Source of the DNA: Ryuthela nishihirai
Lineage: Eukaryota; Arthropoda; Arachnida; Araneae; Heptathelidae
Direction of reading: 5' to 3'
Assembly: GCA_038380435.1 (NCBI GenBank)
Contig: JAWZYU010000011.1
Location: 73,653,501 to 73,717,500, forward strand
Length of the DNA stretch: 64,000 bases
The position numbers and the translations under genes were made by a program. The notes under the pieces were generated by a model. It was given only the letters and a program-made list of their open reading frames with translations. It did no database searches and was not told the origin of the DNA. Positions 44,837-55,860 of the stretch are shown here, in pieces (position 1 is the first letter of the stretch; every line of letters begins with the position of its first letter).

Positions 44837-45487
44837 TGTGGGAAAGCTATTCTTGATAAGACATAATTACAGTGCAAACATTCCAAGTTCCCAAGGTAGC
44901 ATTTTATGGCTGGCTCAGTCTCATTGGCACCACCTAATGACTTTAATTATTGGGGGACAACACAAACATTGCAGTTGTAATTTTGGCACCACCACAACTG
45001 TTATGTAATATGTGAAAAACCAGCCCAGTAATAGCCACACTTTAATTACTTTAAGTTGTGGAAGTCAAATAATACTTCAGATGGATAACATGTATCAGCA
45101 TGACAATTGCTAGTGTACACCAGTGATGGTTTTAGATCATACAAGTGCACACTGGTATGCTTCAGATTATCATTAAAAGAAATATAAATCATATTTCAGG
45201 CAAATATTATAGTACCCGGGAAGACATTTGCTTTCAGTTAGCATTTAATTTAACCATTTTTATTTGTCAGGTTTTCCAAAATTTAGCCTTAATTGCATAG
45301 TAATTGCTAGTAGTCTTTTTCGTAAAATATTCCCCCCCTTCCAGAAAATCCAGAATTAAATGCTGATTAATTTGGCAAATAACATGCCATAATTCCTTTC
45401 ATTAATTATTTGGCAAAAAAGTTCCAAAGTTAATCTTTTTTTTTTTGGCTGATCAGAGTGAAAAAAATATCTGGGTCTCTGGAAGGG
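44837..45487 (+). repeat. Unassigned sequence ending in an R1-type terminus
   Basis: Nothing is recognised in 44837-45160. From about 45165 the sequence matches R1 internal and terminal parts (GAATCATTAAAAGAAATA; GGCAAATAACATGCCATAAT) and ends CTGGAAGGG before TTAA at 45488-45491. Confidence 0.5.
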
Positions 45488-45491
45488 TTAA

Positions 45492-47822
45492 AAGTCTCAG
45501 CAGCAATCCCTATTCTTCTGTTTATCTAATGCCACACATCACCAGTATCTGTTACGTAGTCCCAAGATAATTAAACTAGGCACTCGATCAAGAATGAAAT
45601 CATTCAGATTAACTGAACCACAACCTGTTTGACCAATATTAATCACTTTAGTTTTCTCTCTATTTATCATCAAACCTACTTTACTATCAGTCTCATTAAT
45701 AGCTCTACTAAAAGCATTCATCTCATCAACATCATTTGCCTAAACCGATCAAATCATCAACATAATCTAAATAAAAATTTTTAAATCTCTAAACCACTTA
45801 AAGCCAAAATCTTCCCTTTGCAGTGAATTCTGCATAACATAATCAATAACCAAACTAAAGAGAAAAGGATACAAAAATGCATCCTTGTCAAACAGCAGTT
45901 GCAATGCTAAATCAATTGCTACAATCCTTAGCAACTCTTATGCATGACAGTGAGATAAGAGAACTTGCATTATGCTAACTTCGTTGTCTAGTATGTCATA
46001 TGATCTCTTGATCAACCACAAATTATGGCGATCAATAGTCTTGAAATCTGCACTGACAGTAACCACAGTTTTCTGAAACTCTAAACATTTCTCAAGCATC
46101 TGACTAAGTGAGAAAATCTGATAAATACATCCCCTACCATTTCTGAATACATGCTGCTCATCACTCAACTATCCATCAACCAGATTCTTAATATCTATTA
46201 AGTACAATCATGCAAAGAACTTTATCTGGGACAGAGAATAGGTTGATACCCCTTTAGTTATCAGAAAAACTGCAATCACCTTTTTTAAGAATAGGGATAA
46301 TAATAACTCTGGTAAAATACCTATGAACAATGCTGTAGACAGCTCTCTTCTCTGCCTGTCTGGACTGGATTCTTTTTCTGCCTATGTGTGTGAGAGCTTT
46401 GCAGAAGGGTACCTGTCCCTATCTTGTCAGGATGAATAACTCAGGTGGCTGAATACACAAACTCATGTAATTCAACTATGTACATTATTTATTTACAAAC
46501 ACTATAACTATATACATACAGTGACTGTCCACCCGGTACAGTCACTGGCCAAATTCAACACAGGCTATAATGAGCCTCAGCGGTCCCACCATTAGATACA
46601 GAACAAAGCTTAAAACAAGTGCAGACTATCTGCTTGACATCTTCACAGTCTCGTGGTCCGCATGCAAGTCCCGGTTTCAACCACCTCGCCGGATGAGGTC
46701 AAGTGTCCTTCGGGGATGTTAGGGTGTCTCGGCCAATAGGGAACAGACACAGTCACAATGCCAGGCTGACTCGGCGCTTTTCTTCGTCTGGCTTCCCAAA
46801 CTGGGTCTGCCGCCAGCGCTCTGTCGCTAGACGAGAAAGGTGCTCCGCCAAAATGGCGATCCTGGCCCTCATTCCTTCTGCCCCCAGCTGCCGAGTCCCT
46901 ATTTATCATAAAAGATATTCAGAATTTTTGCCAGTCATGTGATAACAGAAATATTCCTAGCTCTAAGCATTTCAGTAGTAATTTCATGCACCCCTTGGCT
47001 TTTATGTAATTAAGAGAAAATTTTTAGAAATAGCCAAAATAACTTCAGGCTGTGATATAGGGCCCACATTAAGACAAGTAATGCATCCATCATTACAAAC
47101 AATGGGAGTAGAACTTACAACATTGTTTAGAGCATCACTGAAATGCTCAGCCCACCTAGCCATAACAGAATCCTCAGCTTCATAACCTTACCATGTTTAT
47201 CCCTTAATCCTGTATACCTGTCTGTTTCTTCCCACACAGCTTATTAAATATCTGGTACACCTCTCTACTGTTATGCTGTTTATCTGCCTTGTCAGCCAAG
47301 CTATTAAGCCAAAGATTCTTATCGCTGTTAGGTCAAAATCTTCCCCTTGCAGTGAATTATTATAGTATCTGGGATGTTCCCTTACATGTTTATTAAATTT
47401 TTTGTAATGCTTTCCATTAGGACTAGTAGGGTGTTAAGGTTTTTCCTGCAGTTTTTTCTTTCTTTCAAAAATAAGTTCCAATGCCTTTTCACTCAAATAA
47501 ATTTCTCTCCTCTGCTTCTTTTTACCAAAAAAAGTACTATTAGTTTCAAGAAAACCTGTTTAAAATGGTTCCATTCTTCCTCAACTTCATCAGTAAGTAA
47601 AACATGACCATCATAATGATTCAAGTAACCTATCATGGTAAGCTTTGGCTATAACTGGGTCTTTCAGAGATTCAGTGTTAAAGGTAACTTTTTTCAATCT
47701 TAACACATCACAGTTTTAAGTTGCAAGATACTTTTAACAAGGTAATGGTAAAATGCAATTTCATCTCCTCTATATGACCTGGTGTTCCTAACAGAACTAA
47801 CCAATTTGCTGTTAATTAATTA
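45492..47822 (-). mobile_element. LINE copy L6, degraded, with a GC-richer insertion
   Basis: The reverse transcriptase and linker are recognisable (frames 45539-45721 and 45938-46168; 47374-47607 is antisense noise). The left side starts exactly at a TTAA that ends an R1-type element. The right side ends at a TA where Tc1 element M5 starts (47823). An insertion of about 560 bp of different composition lies at about 46334-46900. Many indels mark this as an old copy. Confidence 0.8.
46334..46900. mobile_element. Unclassified GC-richer insertion in LINE L6, possibly a solo LTR
   Basis: LINE sequence stops after ACAATGC and resumes with TTTATCATAAAAG. The ~565-bp insert starts TGTAGACAGC and is clearly richer in G and C than its surroundings (for example 46640-46890). 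It contains a 9-bp inverted pair (ACAGTGACTG and CAGTCACTG, 46519-46550). No target duplication or partner copy is visible. The minus-strand frame 46643-46909 is unlike known proteins. Confidence 0.45.
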
Positions 47823-47969
47823 TACACTGAGATGGCAGTATATTAGGTAACCACCCATCACATAAATGGTTCATTTCAACACATAAATACATCATGTGAC
47901 TGTGGCAGGCAGTATAAATCAGGCAAACCAACTCTTTGAGCATTAGTTAAAGTTGGATTGAGCACCAGA

Positions 47970-48950
47970 ATGGGCAAAATGAGCGACCTGAGCATCTTTG
48001 AATGTGGCATGATAGTTGGTGCTAGCTGTGCCAGTTCTAGCATCTCCCAAACTGCTGTCCTCCTGGCCTTTTCACATACAACAGTTTCAAGGTTTACAGA
48101 GAATGGCGTGAAAAGCAAAAAATTACAAGTGATCAGTGATACTGTGGATGAAAACAGCTTGTGGATCACAGAGTTCAAAGGAGACTGGCAAGAATCATGC
48201 AAATGAACAGAAGGGCCAGAATCAGGCAAATCACAGAAAAAATAAACATTGGTGTACAGAAGGTCATTTTCAAATGCACCATATATCAGACCTTGTCGTG
48301 AATGGGTTACAATAGCCTCCAACCATGTCAAGTGCCGATGTCCGCGAAGGACACAAAAATGCATCTCCAGTGGGCAAAGAAATATTGACACTGGGCCATT
48401 GAGTATTGGCAAAAAGATAGTCTGATCAGATGAATCAAGGTTCCTTTTACATTATGATGATGGATCAGAATTTGGTGCAAGCAACGTGACGCCATGGAAC
48501 CATCTTGTTTGGTGTCCACAGTCAGGTCGGTGGTGGCAATGTGATTGTGTGGAGAATGTTTTCCTGGCACACATTAGGCCCCCTGATACCCACTGAAGTA
48601 CATCTAAACACAACAGCAAATTTGAATATTGTTGCTAACCAAGTCAATCCCTTCATGACTACAGTTTCCTACAGACCACCCCACCAAATTCCTGATTAGT
48701 TGACTACAGTTTATCCTCACTCGGATGGACACATTCAGCATGATACTGTACCTGCTCACATGGCACATATTGTCACTGAATGGTTCCAGTAATGTGCCGA
48801 TGAGTTACTTTGTTTCATTGGCCTGGAAAATCCCCAGATCTAAACAATATCGATCATCTTTGGGATGAGGGAGTAAGGGCTGTTCGCAGTGAGATTGTGC
48901 CACTGTCCAATTTGCAGCAACAGTGCAACACAATCATTTCTGTACGGTAA
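47970..48950 (+). pseudogene. Tc1-like transposase remnant (M5)
   Basis: The N-terminal frame 47970-48206 reads MGKMSDLSIFECGMIVGASC and holds the first helix-turn-helix. Later pieces include SDESRFLLHYDDG, VFSWHTLGPLIPTEV (48505-48699), IQHDTVPAHMAHIVTEWFQ with the second Asp, and PDLNNIDHLWDE, where the catalytic Glu appears to be Asp. Frameshifts and stops separate them. Segments of this pseudogene are duplicated downstream at 49380-49412 and 50180-50294. Confidence 0.8.
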
Positions 48951-48956
48951 AAAGGT

Positions 48957-49027
48957 CTAGTAGCGTGTTGCACCTCCTTTGGCCTTCAGTTGTACTGAAG
49001 GCCAAAGGAGGTGCAACACGCTACTAG
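48957..49027. repeat. Perfect 34-bp fold-back palindrome at the end of Tc1 M5
   Basis: Arms 48957-48990 and 48994-49027 with a TGT loop; the expected right terminal repeat of the element is missing. Confidence 0.95.
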
Positions 49028-49591
49028 ATAAGCATATGTAATAAACTAGCATCTTAATTTATTTGTGTTTATTACTTTCATAGCTTCATTCCATTTCAGT
49101 TACAAGCATTCTCAAAGGTGGGAGACCTCTAGGCTGCCAACCAATGCTTTTTCTCATATCTGAAAGCACAGTTACACATGAAAGATGTGCCAAATGCTTC
49201 CAAAGTTGGCTATGAAACATCTGTTCATTGATACCTTGACACATAAATAATGTACTACTCCATTCATAAATGTAGGTGATGGCAGTAGCCCCAGAGATTT
49301 AGGAAACTTGCATAGGATTCAAACCCAATCCACCATAGCTAGGAATCAGATCTCTAAACTCTATGTAGCCAGAACTAAATGGGACCACCCCACCAAATTC
49401 CTGATTAGTTGAATACCTGCAGAATTTCAAGGAGCAAAAACTTCTGCCACCAGTGGGCATTACTAAAGAGGTGAGTGAGCATCCACACACCTATTATAAA
49501 TATTCCTGCTATGCTGAATCATTATATCCAGTGCCTGAACAATGCCAAGCAATTTTGTTAGTAATTAATAACTTGCACTACCTAATCCAAA

Positions 49592-49912
49592 ATGTTTTTA
49601 GAACTAATGTGTGAATCTTTGAAGAGTAATATGACTAGTGACTTTATCCATATTAACAATTTTGTTATAAGACATGAATTATTTGGGAAAAATGTGTTGA
49701 TGTGTGCAGTGACAGCACAAGTTATTGGGAACAATAATTACAAGTTATTATTACAAGTTATTGGGAAAACAGCTGCAGCTGTAACACGAGTCAAGGATGT
49801 GGCTCCAAACTGTACCAGCAGTCACTGTTCAAAACAGATAACACAGAAGAAGTTTAGCAAAGAAAAGATGCAAAAGCTAAACTCCTTATGGAAGGAACTT
49901 TGGCTCTTGTAA
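49592..49912 (+). pseudogene. Possible hAT (ZBED/SCAND3-like) transposase fragment
   Basis: The 106-residue frame contains KTAAAVTRVKDVAPNCTSSH and C, resembling the conserved G-x-VxR(I/V)K-xVAPNC-xSxHC stretch of hAT-derived ZBED5-like proteins, preceded by a degraded version of the usual CTDGAxxMxGK block. A tandem triplication of ACAAGTTATTGGGAA-like sequence (49718-49765) distorts it. Only about 60 residues support the call, so it is tentative. Confidence 0.4.
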
Positions 49913-49946
49913 GTCACTTAAAAATATAAATGCATAAGAAAATTAA

Positions 49947-50096
49947 AAGATATTTTAATATATTATGAGCTTCTTTAATAAGCTTCTTGAACATAAAAAA
50001 TAAAAAATTAAACTAAAAAATTAAAAGAACTGAAATAAAAAATTGAAAGATATTTTAATATATTATTAAAGAAGCTCATAATATATTAAAATATCT
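49947..50096. repeat. 35-bp perfect inverted repeat with 80-bp spacer
   Basis: Arms 49947-49981 and 50062-50096. A third partial copy (AAAGAAGCTCATAAGAAGCT) is at 50154-50173. Confidence 0.88.
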
Positions 50097-50464
50097 TTAA
50101 ATTTTTTAGTTAAACTTACTAAACTTATTAAACTTTTAAAATTTAAACTTATTAAAGAAGCTCATAAGAAGCTTCTTGAACAGAAGGTCATTTCCAAATG
50201 CACCATATATCAGACCTTGTCGTGAATGGGTTACAATAGCCTCCAACCATGTCAAGTGCTGATGTCCACGAAGGACACAAAAATGCATCTCCAAAATTAA
50301 TTAAAATTCAACTGACCATTTTTATTTTAAAAACATCCTATTTCATATTCTAACATTTGAGCTAAATTAGACAACTACAATTCATTCAGTTGCTCTAAAG
50401 CAGCTATTAGGTGAGATGTTATCAGACTGCAAATAATGCAACCAGTTAAACAAAAGTAGCTTAC

Positions 50465-50567
50465 TTTGTTTAGTTTGCTTTTTGCTTCATCTAATTCTTT
50501 CTGTAATTTATGAACATGTCTAATCATTTTTCTAATTGTTAAATGAAGAATCTCCCACACATAAGAT
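50465..50567 (-). CDS. NCBP1: NCBP1 (CBP80) internal coding exon
   Basis: The minus strand reads as a 103-nt exon encoding 34 residues after one carried-over base. It contains the stretch [12 protein letters not shown] followed by a charged helix [15 protein letters not shown]. This matches the region just before the C-terminal MIF4G-like domain of metazoan CBP80, where human NCBP1 reads VWEILHSTIRKM and KIQKELEEAKEKL. The acceptor is a CAG after a T-rich run and the donor is AAA|GTAAGC, so the exon ends in phase 0. CBP80 is the large subunit of the nuclear cap-binding complex, which binds capped RNA with CBP20 and promotes splicing and export. The exon lies between AT-rich repeats and has no frame break. 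Homology is recalled from family knowledge, not searched. Confidence 0.85.
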
Positions 50568-50747
50568 CTGTAAATGAAAAAAAAAAACAGTTAGGAAAAC
50601 TGATTCAGAAACACTTACATTGAAAAGTAAATTTTATGAACAGAAAAAAAAAAAATAATAATAATTGAGTAATAAGACAACAGGGTTCATGTAAAGACTA
50701 TTTCATTTCTAATATTACTTATAGTCAAATCAGCAATCAAGATAAGT

Positions 50748-51240
50748 TTTACCCTTACAATGCCAGGCCTGAAAACCTGAACAGTATCTGGTAATACTTT
50801 TCTCAACTTTGCTCAGTTAAAAAAAATAACTTTAGAACTTTTTTTTTGTCATATAACAAATGAAAGGAAATATGGCATGTTACATAACATAATAAAAAAT
50901 GTTTAATTTTAGAATATATGGGAAAATATTTTATAACAAAAACGAGAAAGATATTAATTTTAATAGGACTTTCTTTTAGGGTGGCATAGTAAAAAATAAT
51001 CATCTGGCAATGAAAAAAAAATTAATGGGGAAAAATAATTATAATACATATAAACGAAAAGGAAAATTCTTTCTGAATAATAAACTTTTACTTCAAACAG
51101 AAATCTCATTTTTTTTATATAATTTTTTCTCAGTGATATTCTTTGAGAAATACACAGACTTTCTGTTAAACAATAAAAAAAAAGTGAACTTGAGAAAAAA
51201 AACAATTTTTTTTTGCCAAATAACCAATCAAGTAATTTTA
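50748..51240 (-). repeat. R1-like terminal fragment
   Basis: The start ACCCTTACAATGCCAGGCCT matches the complement of the right end of the full R1 copy. AT-rich R1 internal sequence follows. The left flank lacks a clear TTAA (TTTA). Confidence 0.55.
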
Positions 51241-51660
51241 TTTACCAAAAGGCAGAGCATTTAATTGTGGCTAATAAAATGGCAAAAATTCAAAGACAGT
51301 ATGTAAAATTTAATAACCATTTTATTTTCTTAAAATTGCAGACTTTTACTGTATTTTATCTATTTTGAATTTCAGTAAAATTTAAAAAAAAAATTAATTT
51401 TGCCATCTTTTCTAAAGTATATCATTTAACATAAATAATTCATAATATTTCTATTATTACTTAACTCGCTCATTTATTTAGTTTTTCTTAAATTTCTTTG
51501 TCATTTATGCAAACAACACCATAATACATGACAGGATTTTTTGTTGAATGGCAAACAAAACTATAGTAGTAGTGTCATAAAACCTTACTTTGCTTTCAAA
51601 ATCAGGTTAATTTAAATAAAAACTGAAAAATATATAACTAAAAAGAGGTAAAGATCTATG
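51241..51660 (+). repeat. Dispersed AT-rich repeat, also at 61660-62050
   Basis: Landmarks ATTTAATTGTGGCTAATAAA, CATTTATGCAAACAACACC and TTAATTTAAATAAAAACTG correspond to those at 61679, 61920 and 62030 in the same order. No coding content. Function unknown. Confidence 0.6.
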
Positions 51661-52499
51661 AATGATTAAATAAAAATATTTCAAAGCAGATAAAATCTAT
51701 CTTAACCATTGAAATTGTGATAGTGCCATTCCAGATCAATTTGCATTAGATACTTATGCAGAAAAGTTGAACTTCATAACAATGGTAAAAATATCATTTA
51801 GAAATTACAATTTCTTAATGCTAGTTATGAAAATGCTTCAATTTGATTACAAATTATATTAAAATAAGTTCCTTTTAAGATTCTCTTCCATTATATATTG
51901 TAATCAGATGTCTAAGGTAGCTACCATTTGAGATCATGTATACTTGAAGCTTTCATTTTCAGTCAAGTTTCAATCAATTATGCTTTTATAATTGCCGTAT
52001 ACACTGAGCTGGCTTTGCATTAGCAATACCCCCTTGTGTAAGAATGGTCAAGTCTGTGGAGTTGGTGATGGCTCAAAGTCGGGAAGCTGACATATGATTG
52101 TAGTGGACACAGGTGGCAATTGCTTTTTGTGTTACTTCAAGGAGGAATGGGTTGATATCATGGGCACTGTTTCCCTCGATGCCTACTTGCATACTCACCC
52201 ACACCTATGTGGCAAAATGAAACTTATATCACCTATATATCAACAGCCAACATCTAATGATATGTTTGTCAAATTAAATGCTACAAAATACGTAGTTGAA
52301 CATTGATTCATTAAGCAATAACTTCATACAGAACTGCTATTATATATTTACAATAAATAGAGATTAATACTAATTTGTAATAAGAGAAATATCATTAACC
52401 ATTCATATTAGAATAACGAAACATTTAGAACTAGAAGAATGCATATTGCCTCTGGCGCATATGGGAAGTTTTTAAAGAGAATGAAGCTTTTTGTTTACC

Positions 52500-53200
52500 T
52501 ATTTTTTCTCTCCCTAAAAGTCTTAATTGAAACTAATAGATAACGGCAAAAAATGCAAATAGTATTTTATTAATATTTATACAATATAAAAAGTATTTGT
52601 CTTTTATTCCTTAAATTAAAAAAGTTGCTTTTCTCATACCCCTCTGAGAAAAGGGGGCAGATAGTTGATCTCAGTGAAATATTTCTCGACATTCCACCAT
52701 GAAAATTTTGAATTTCTACCATAAAAAGAACACTTGCAACATTCACTGGCAAGTTTTAAATACGAAAGAGGTAAAGTTTTACCATTTCCATATGTAGTGA
52801 CCTCTAACGATATAAATTAAGACTACCCAAGGATTGCAAAATACAAAATATATTTCATTAGTACCAATCCAACTAAAAAAGGGTTTTCCAATAATCTCTT
52901 AAAACACTGGACATAAGGAGTCAACTCATTTGAGCTAATGAAAACTTCATAACCTTCACAATCCACCAACAAATTTTCAAATTGCTAGCAATATTCATTT
53001 AAAATTTTGGAATTTTCAGCTTTTTCCACCATTAGAGAGCACAATTATATATTTTTGGAGATTCAGAAAGTGCAAATCGTAATATTTCCTCAATACCAAT
53101 CTAACCCCAAAGTTTTTTTTATCTCTAAAAACCAAAAATTTTGATGTTTACAGATGGACAGACAGACAGCAAAGTGAACACATTATCTCGTTTTTTTTAA
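52500..53200 (+). repeat. Degenerate tandem repeat array related to 19.5-20.6 kb
   Basis: Shares AAAAAAGTTGCTTTTCTCAT, GTACCAATCCAACT, CACCATTAGAGAGCACAATT with the earlier array. It ends in a GGACAGACAGACAG run (53156). Confidence 0.6.
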
Positions 53201-53315
53201 TAAAAAGTGTGTCATAAAAAATCAATGTTTACTGAAGTTAATATTAATTAAAATAAAATTTTGCCTTTTTTTAAAAAAATACTTTAAAAAATTCATTTAC
53301 TTTTAATTTTTGATA

Positions 53316-55860
53316 TTATCATCATCATCATCATCTTCAAGCAGCCATGGGATATGGAGGTACAACCAGACCATACAATTTAGTTCTCCAAGCATGTCTG
53401 TCCTCAGCTACATCTACTGCATCTGCCCACTGCACACGAATTCTAATAAGGTCTTGGTTACATTGTCTGCCCACCACATTCTAGTCTCCGCCTCTTTCTG
53501 AAGCCTTTAGGCACACTGTTCATAACCCTATTCGGCAATCTTAATTATCCATATGGGCAACATGGCCAAACCAATGGAGTCTCTCTCTGCACAATACGCT
53601 GCTTAAAGGAGGTTGCCAACTCCTTTGCCTAACCTCATCATTAATTACAAAGTTGAACCACCTAATGCCCAAGATACTGCATAAGCATCTAGAATCAAAA
53701 GCATCTAGTTTCCTGTTATCTTGTTTACAAAGTGTCCATGTTTCACTACTATAACTAACCCTAGAAAGAACCAAACTATTATAAAGTCTAATTTTAGTCT
53801 TTAGATGTATATGCCTATTTCTCCACACTCTCCATAGATTCTTAAAAGTCCCGGCAGCAATCCCTATTTGTCTGTTAATCTCATGTTTAGAACATCACTG
53901 AAATGCTCAGCCCACCTAGCCATGACAGAATTCTCACCTTCTATAACCTTACCTTGTTTATCCTTCAATCCCAGTATACCTGTCCGTTTTCTACCACACA
54001 AAATATTAACTATTTGGTACAGCTCTCTGCTGTTTTGCTGTATAACTGCTTCCTTGGCTTTGTCAGCCAAGCCATCCAGCCGAAGATTCTTATCAGCAGC
54101 TAACTGATCCTTTACATGTTTATTAAGCTCTCTGTAATACTTTCCATTAGGACTAGTAAGATATTGATTAAGGACATTCCTGCAGTTCTTTCTTTCTGAA
54201 ATAAGCTCAAGTGCCATATCACTCAAATAATTTTGCCTCCTCTGCTCCTTTTTTCGTAAAAGAGTACTGTTAGTTTCCGAAAAAGCCTGTTTAAAATGGT
54301 CCCATTCTTCCTTAACTTCAGTAGTAAGCAAACCATGGCTGTCATAATGACTAAATAACCTATCATGGTAAGCTTTTGCTTTAACAGGATCGTTCAGAGC
54401 TTCAGTATTATAGGTAAATTTTTTAACCGTAGCACAACACTGTTTAAGTTTAAGTTGCAAGACACTTTTAACAAGGTAATGGTCAGATCCAATTTCAGCT
54501 CCCCTATATGACCTGGTTTCCTAACAGAACTAGCCCATTTGCTGTTAATTAATATATAATCGATCATATTCCTATGCAGCCCATCAGATGAAACCCATGT
54601 GTACTATTGTATGTTGCGGTGTTTGTAATAAGTGTTAGTTATTCTGAATCCATTGAGTTTACTTACTTGTAGGAGACATTGCCCATTGCAGCTACCAATA
54701 CCAAAAGGGCCTATTACTCCTCCCCAAAGGTCAGAGTCAGTACCAACTTTGGCATTGAAGTCACCAAGAACAAGGGTAATATCTCCTTTCTTGACAGAAT
54801 TCAAAATATCCTGAAGTTGTTCATAAAACCTATCCTTCTCATCCTCATCGGCATCCTCAGAAGAGGCATAACAGCAGATAATATTCAAGTCTTTAATGCT
54901 TGTCTGAAATTTTGCTGTAAGAAACCTTTCATTAATGCACTCATATCCCAGAAGAACATCACTAGCATGTCTGCTGAGAAGCAGACCCACGCCTTGGTGA
55001 TGCTTATTGTCATCCCACCCTGAAAAGAGAAATTTAAGATTATTTTTAAGAATCTGACCTTTATCTGTCCCATCTGGTCTCTTGCAAGCCAAGAATATCT
55101 AAATTATAATGGTGGAATTCTTGTGTGAGGACATCAAGAGAAAAAGTTCTGTGCAGAGTCCTCAAATTCCAACTATCTATGGAGAGAAAATGGTTAGTGG
55201 GATGTTCAAAGTAACTATATTTATTGAGAGAGGGAATACCAACAATATCAAACAGCCCCCTAATCGCAGACATGGAGCAAAGACCCGTTCCCCCACCACT
55301 AACGGCTGAAGCCATCTACACTGGAAGACTTCCTCCAATGTAGAATTCAGCGATGCCAGTAGAAGCAAAGAGTTCAGGTGCCTGCAATGACCTCTGCTCA
55401 GGATTATCCACCATCTGATAAACATATCCTGTGATTCTATTCACTTGGGGCTGTCAACCCACAAACAAACAGAAAACACAGCGGAAGATTTTCCCTCCAC
55501 AGAAGCCCACCAGTGCAGCAAAATCAGGATCCATAATCAAGCTCAGAGCCATATATCTGCCCAGTCCATTGGGTTTATATGGTCAGCACCAGGACCCTGT
55601 GTGGTTGACTACTCTTCAACAGGGTAGAAAAAAAAAAGAAAAGTAGCCGTAGTTGTCCAGATCTGTAGGCCACACTAATTTTGCAGCCCTCCCCTTCCAT
55701 TCTCTTCCACAAGAGAGTATCTCTTTTGAAAAGTACTAACTGTCTGCACCATGAGAAGGCAAGGTCGGACATTAGGTGCTAGGCCTGGCCAGTTCTATGC
55801 AGCATCACAGGGTATTGGTGCATAGCTCTCCTTCCAATGACTACCTATCTACCATTTACA
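53316..55860 (-). mobile_element. RTE-like LINE copy L4 with internal deletion
   Basis: The copy has an (ATC)n tail near 53321-53335 and a 5' end near 55860. About 1 kb is missing: at 53883 the sequence jumps from the equivalent of position 8211 of copy L1 to about 9248. This removes the catalytic YADD region. Remaining frames are the endonuclease (54604-55092 and 55061-55315), the endonuclease/RT linker (53864-54460) and the C-terminus (53541-53828, with RLHWFGHVAHMDN). The 5' third (about 55430-55850) is strikingly close to that of L1. Confidence 0.85.

Larger units (their letters stand above)
47825..49027 (+). mobile_element. Tc1/mariner remnant M5, 3' end replaced by a palindrome
   Basis: The left end starts CACTGAGATGGCAGTATATT after a TA inside the LINE L6. 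No complementary right terminal repeat follows. Instead the sequence ends in a perfect 34-bp fold-back (48957-49027). The LINE flank does not resume after it, so the right side has been rearranged. Confidence 0.8.
16390..50464 (-). other. NCBP1: Probable 34-kb NCBP1 intron filled with mobile elements
   Basis: The segment between the two NCBP1 exons is bounded by a GTAAGC donor and a TAG acceptor of matching phase. A short extra exon inside it cannot be excluded, because the linker between the two encoded segments varies between species. The interval holds LINE, Penelope, hAT, Tc1, SINE, LTR and R1 elements listed separately. The LINE copies are on the minus strand, that is, in the same orientation as the host gene. 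Confidence 0.6.

Noticed and set aside
46643..46909. 88-residue minus-strand frame in the GC-richer insert
   Set aside because: Arg/Pro/Gly-rich translation without a recognisable domain; expected by chance in GC-rich sequence.
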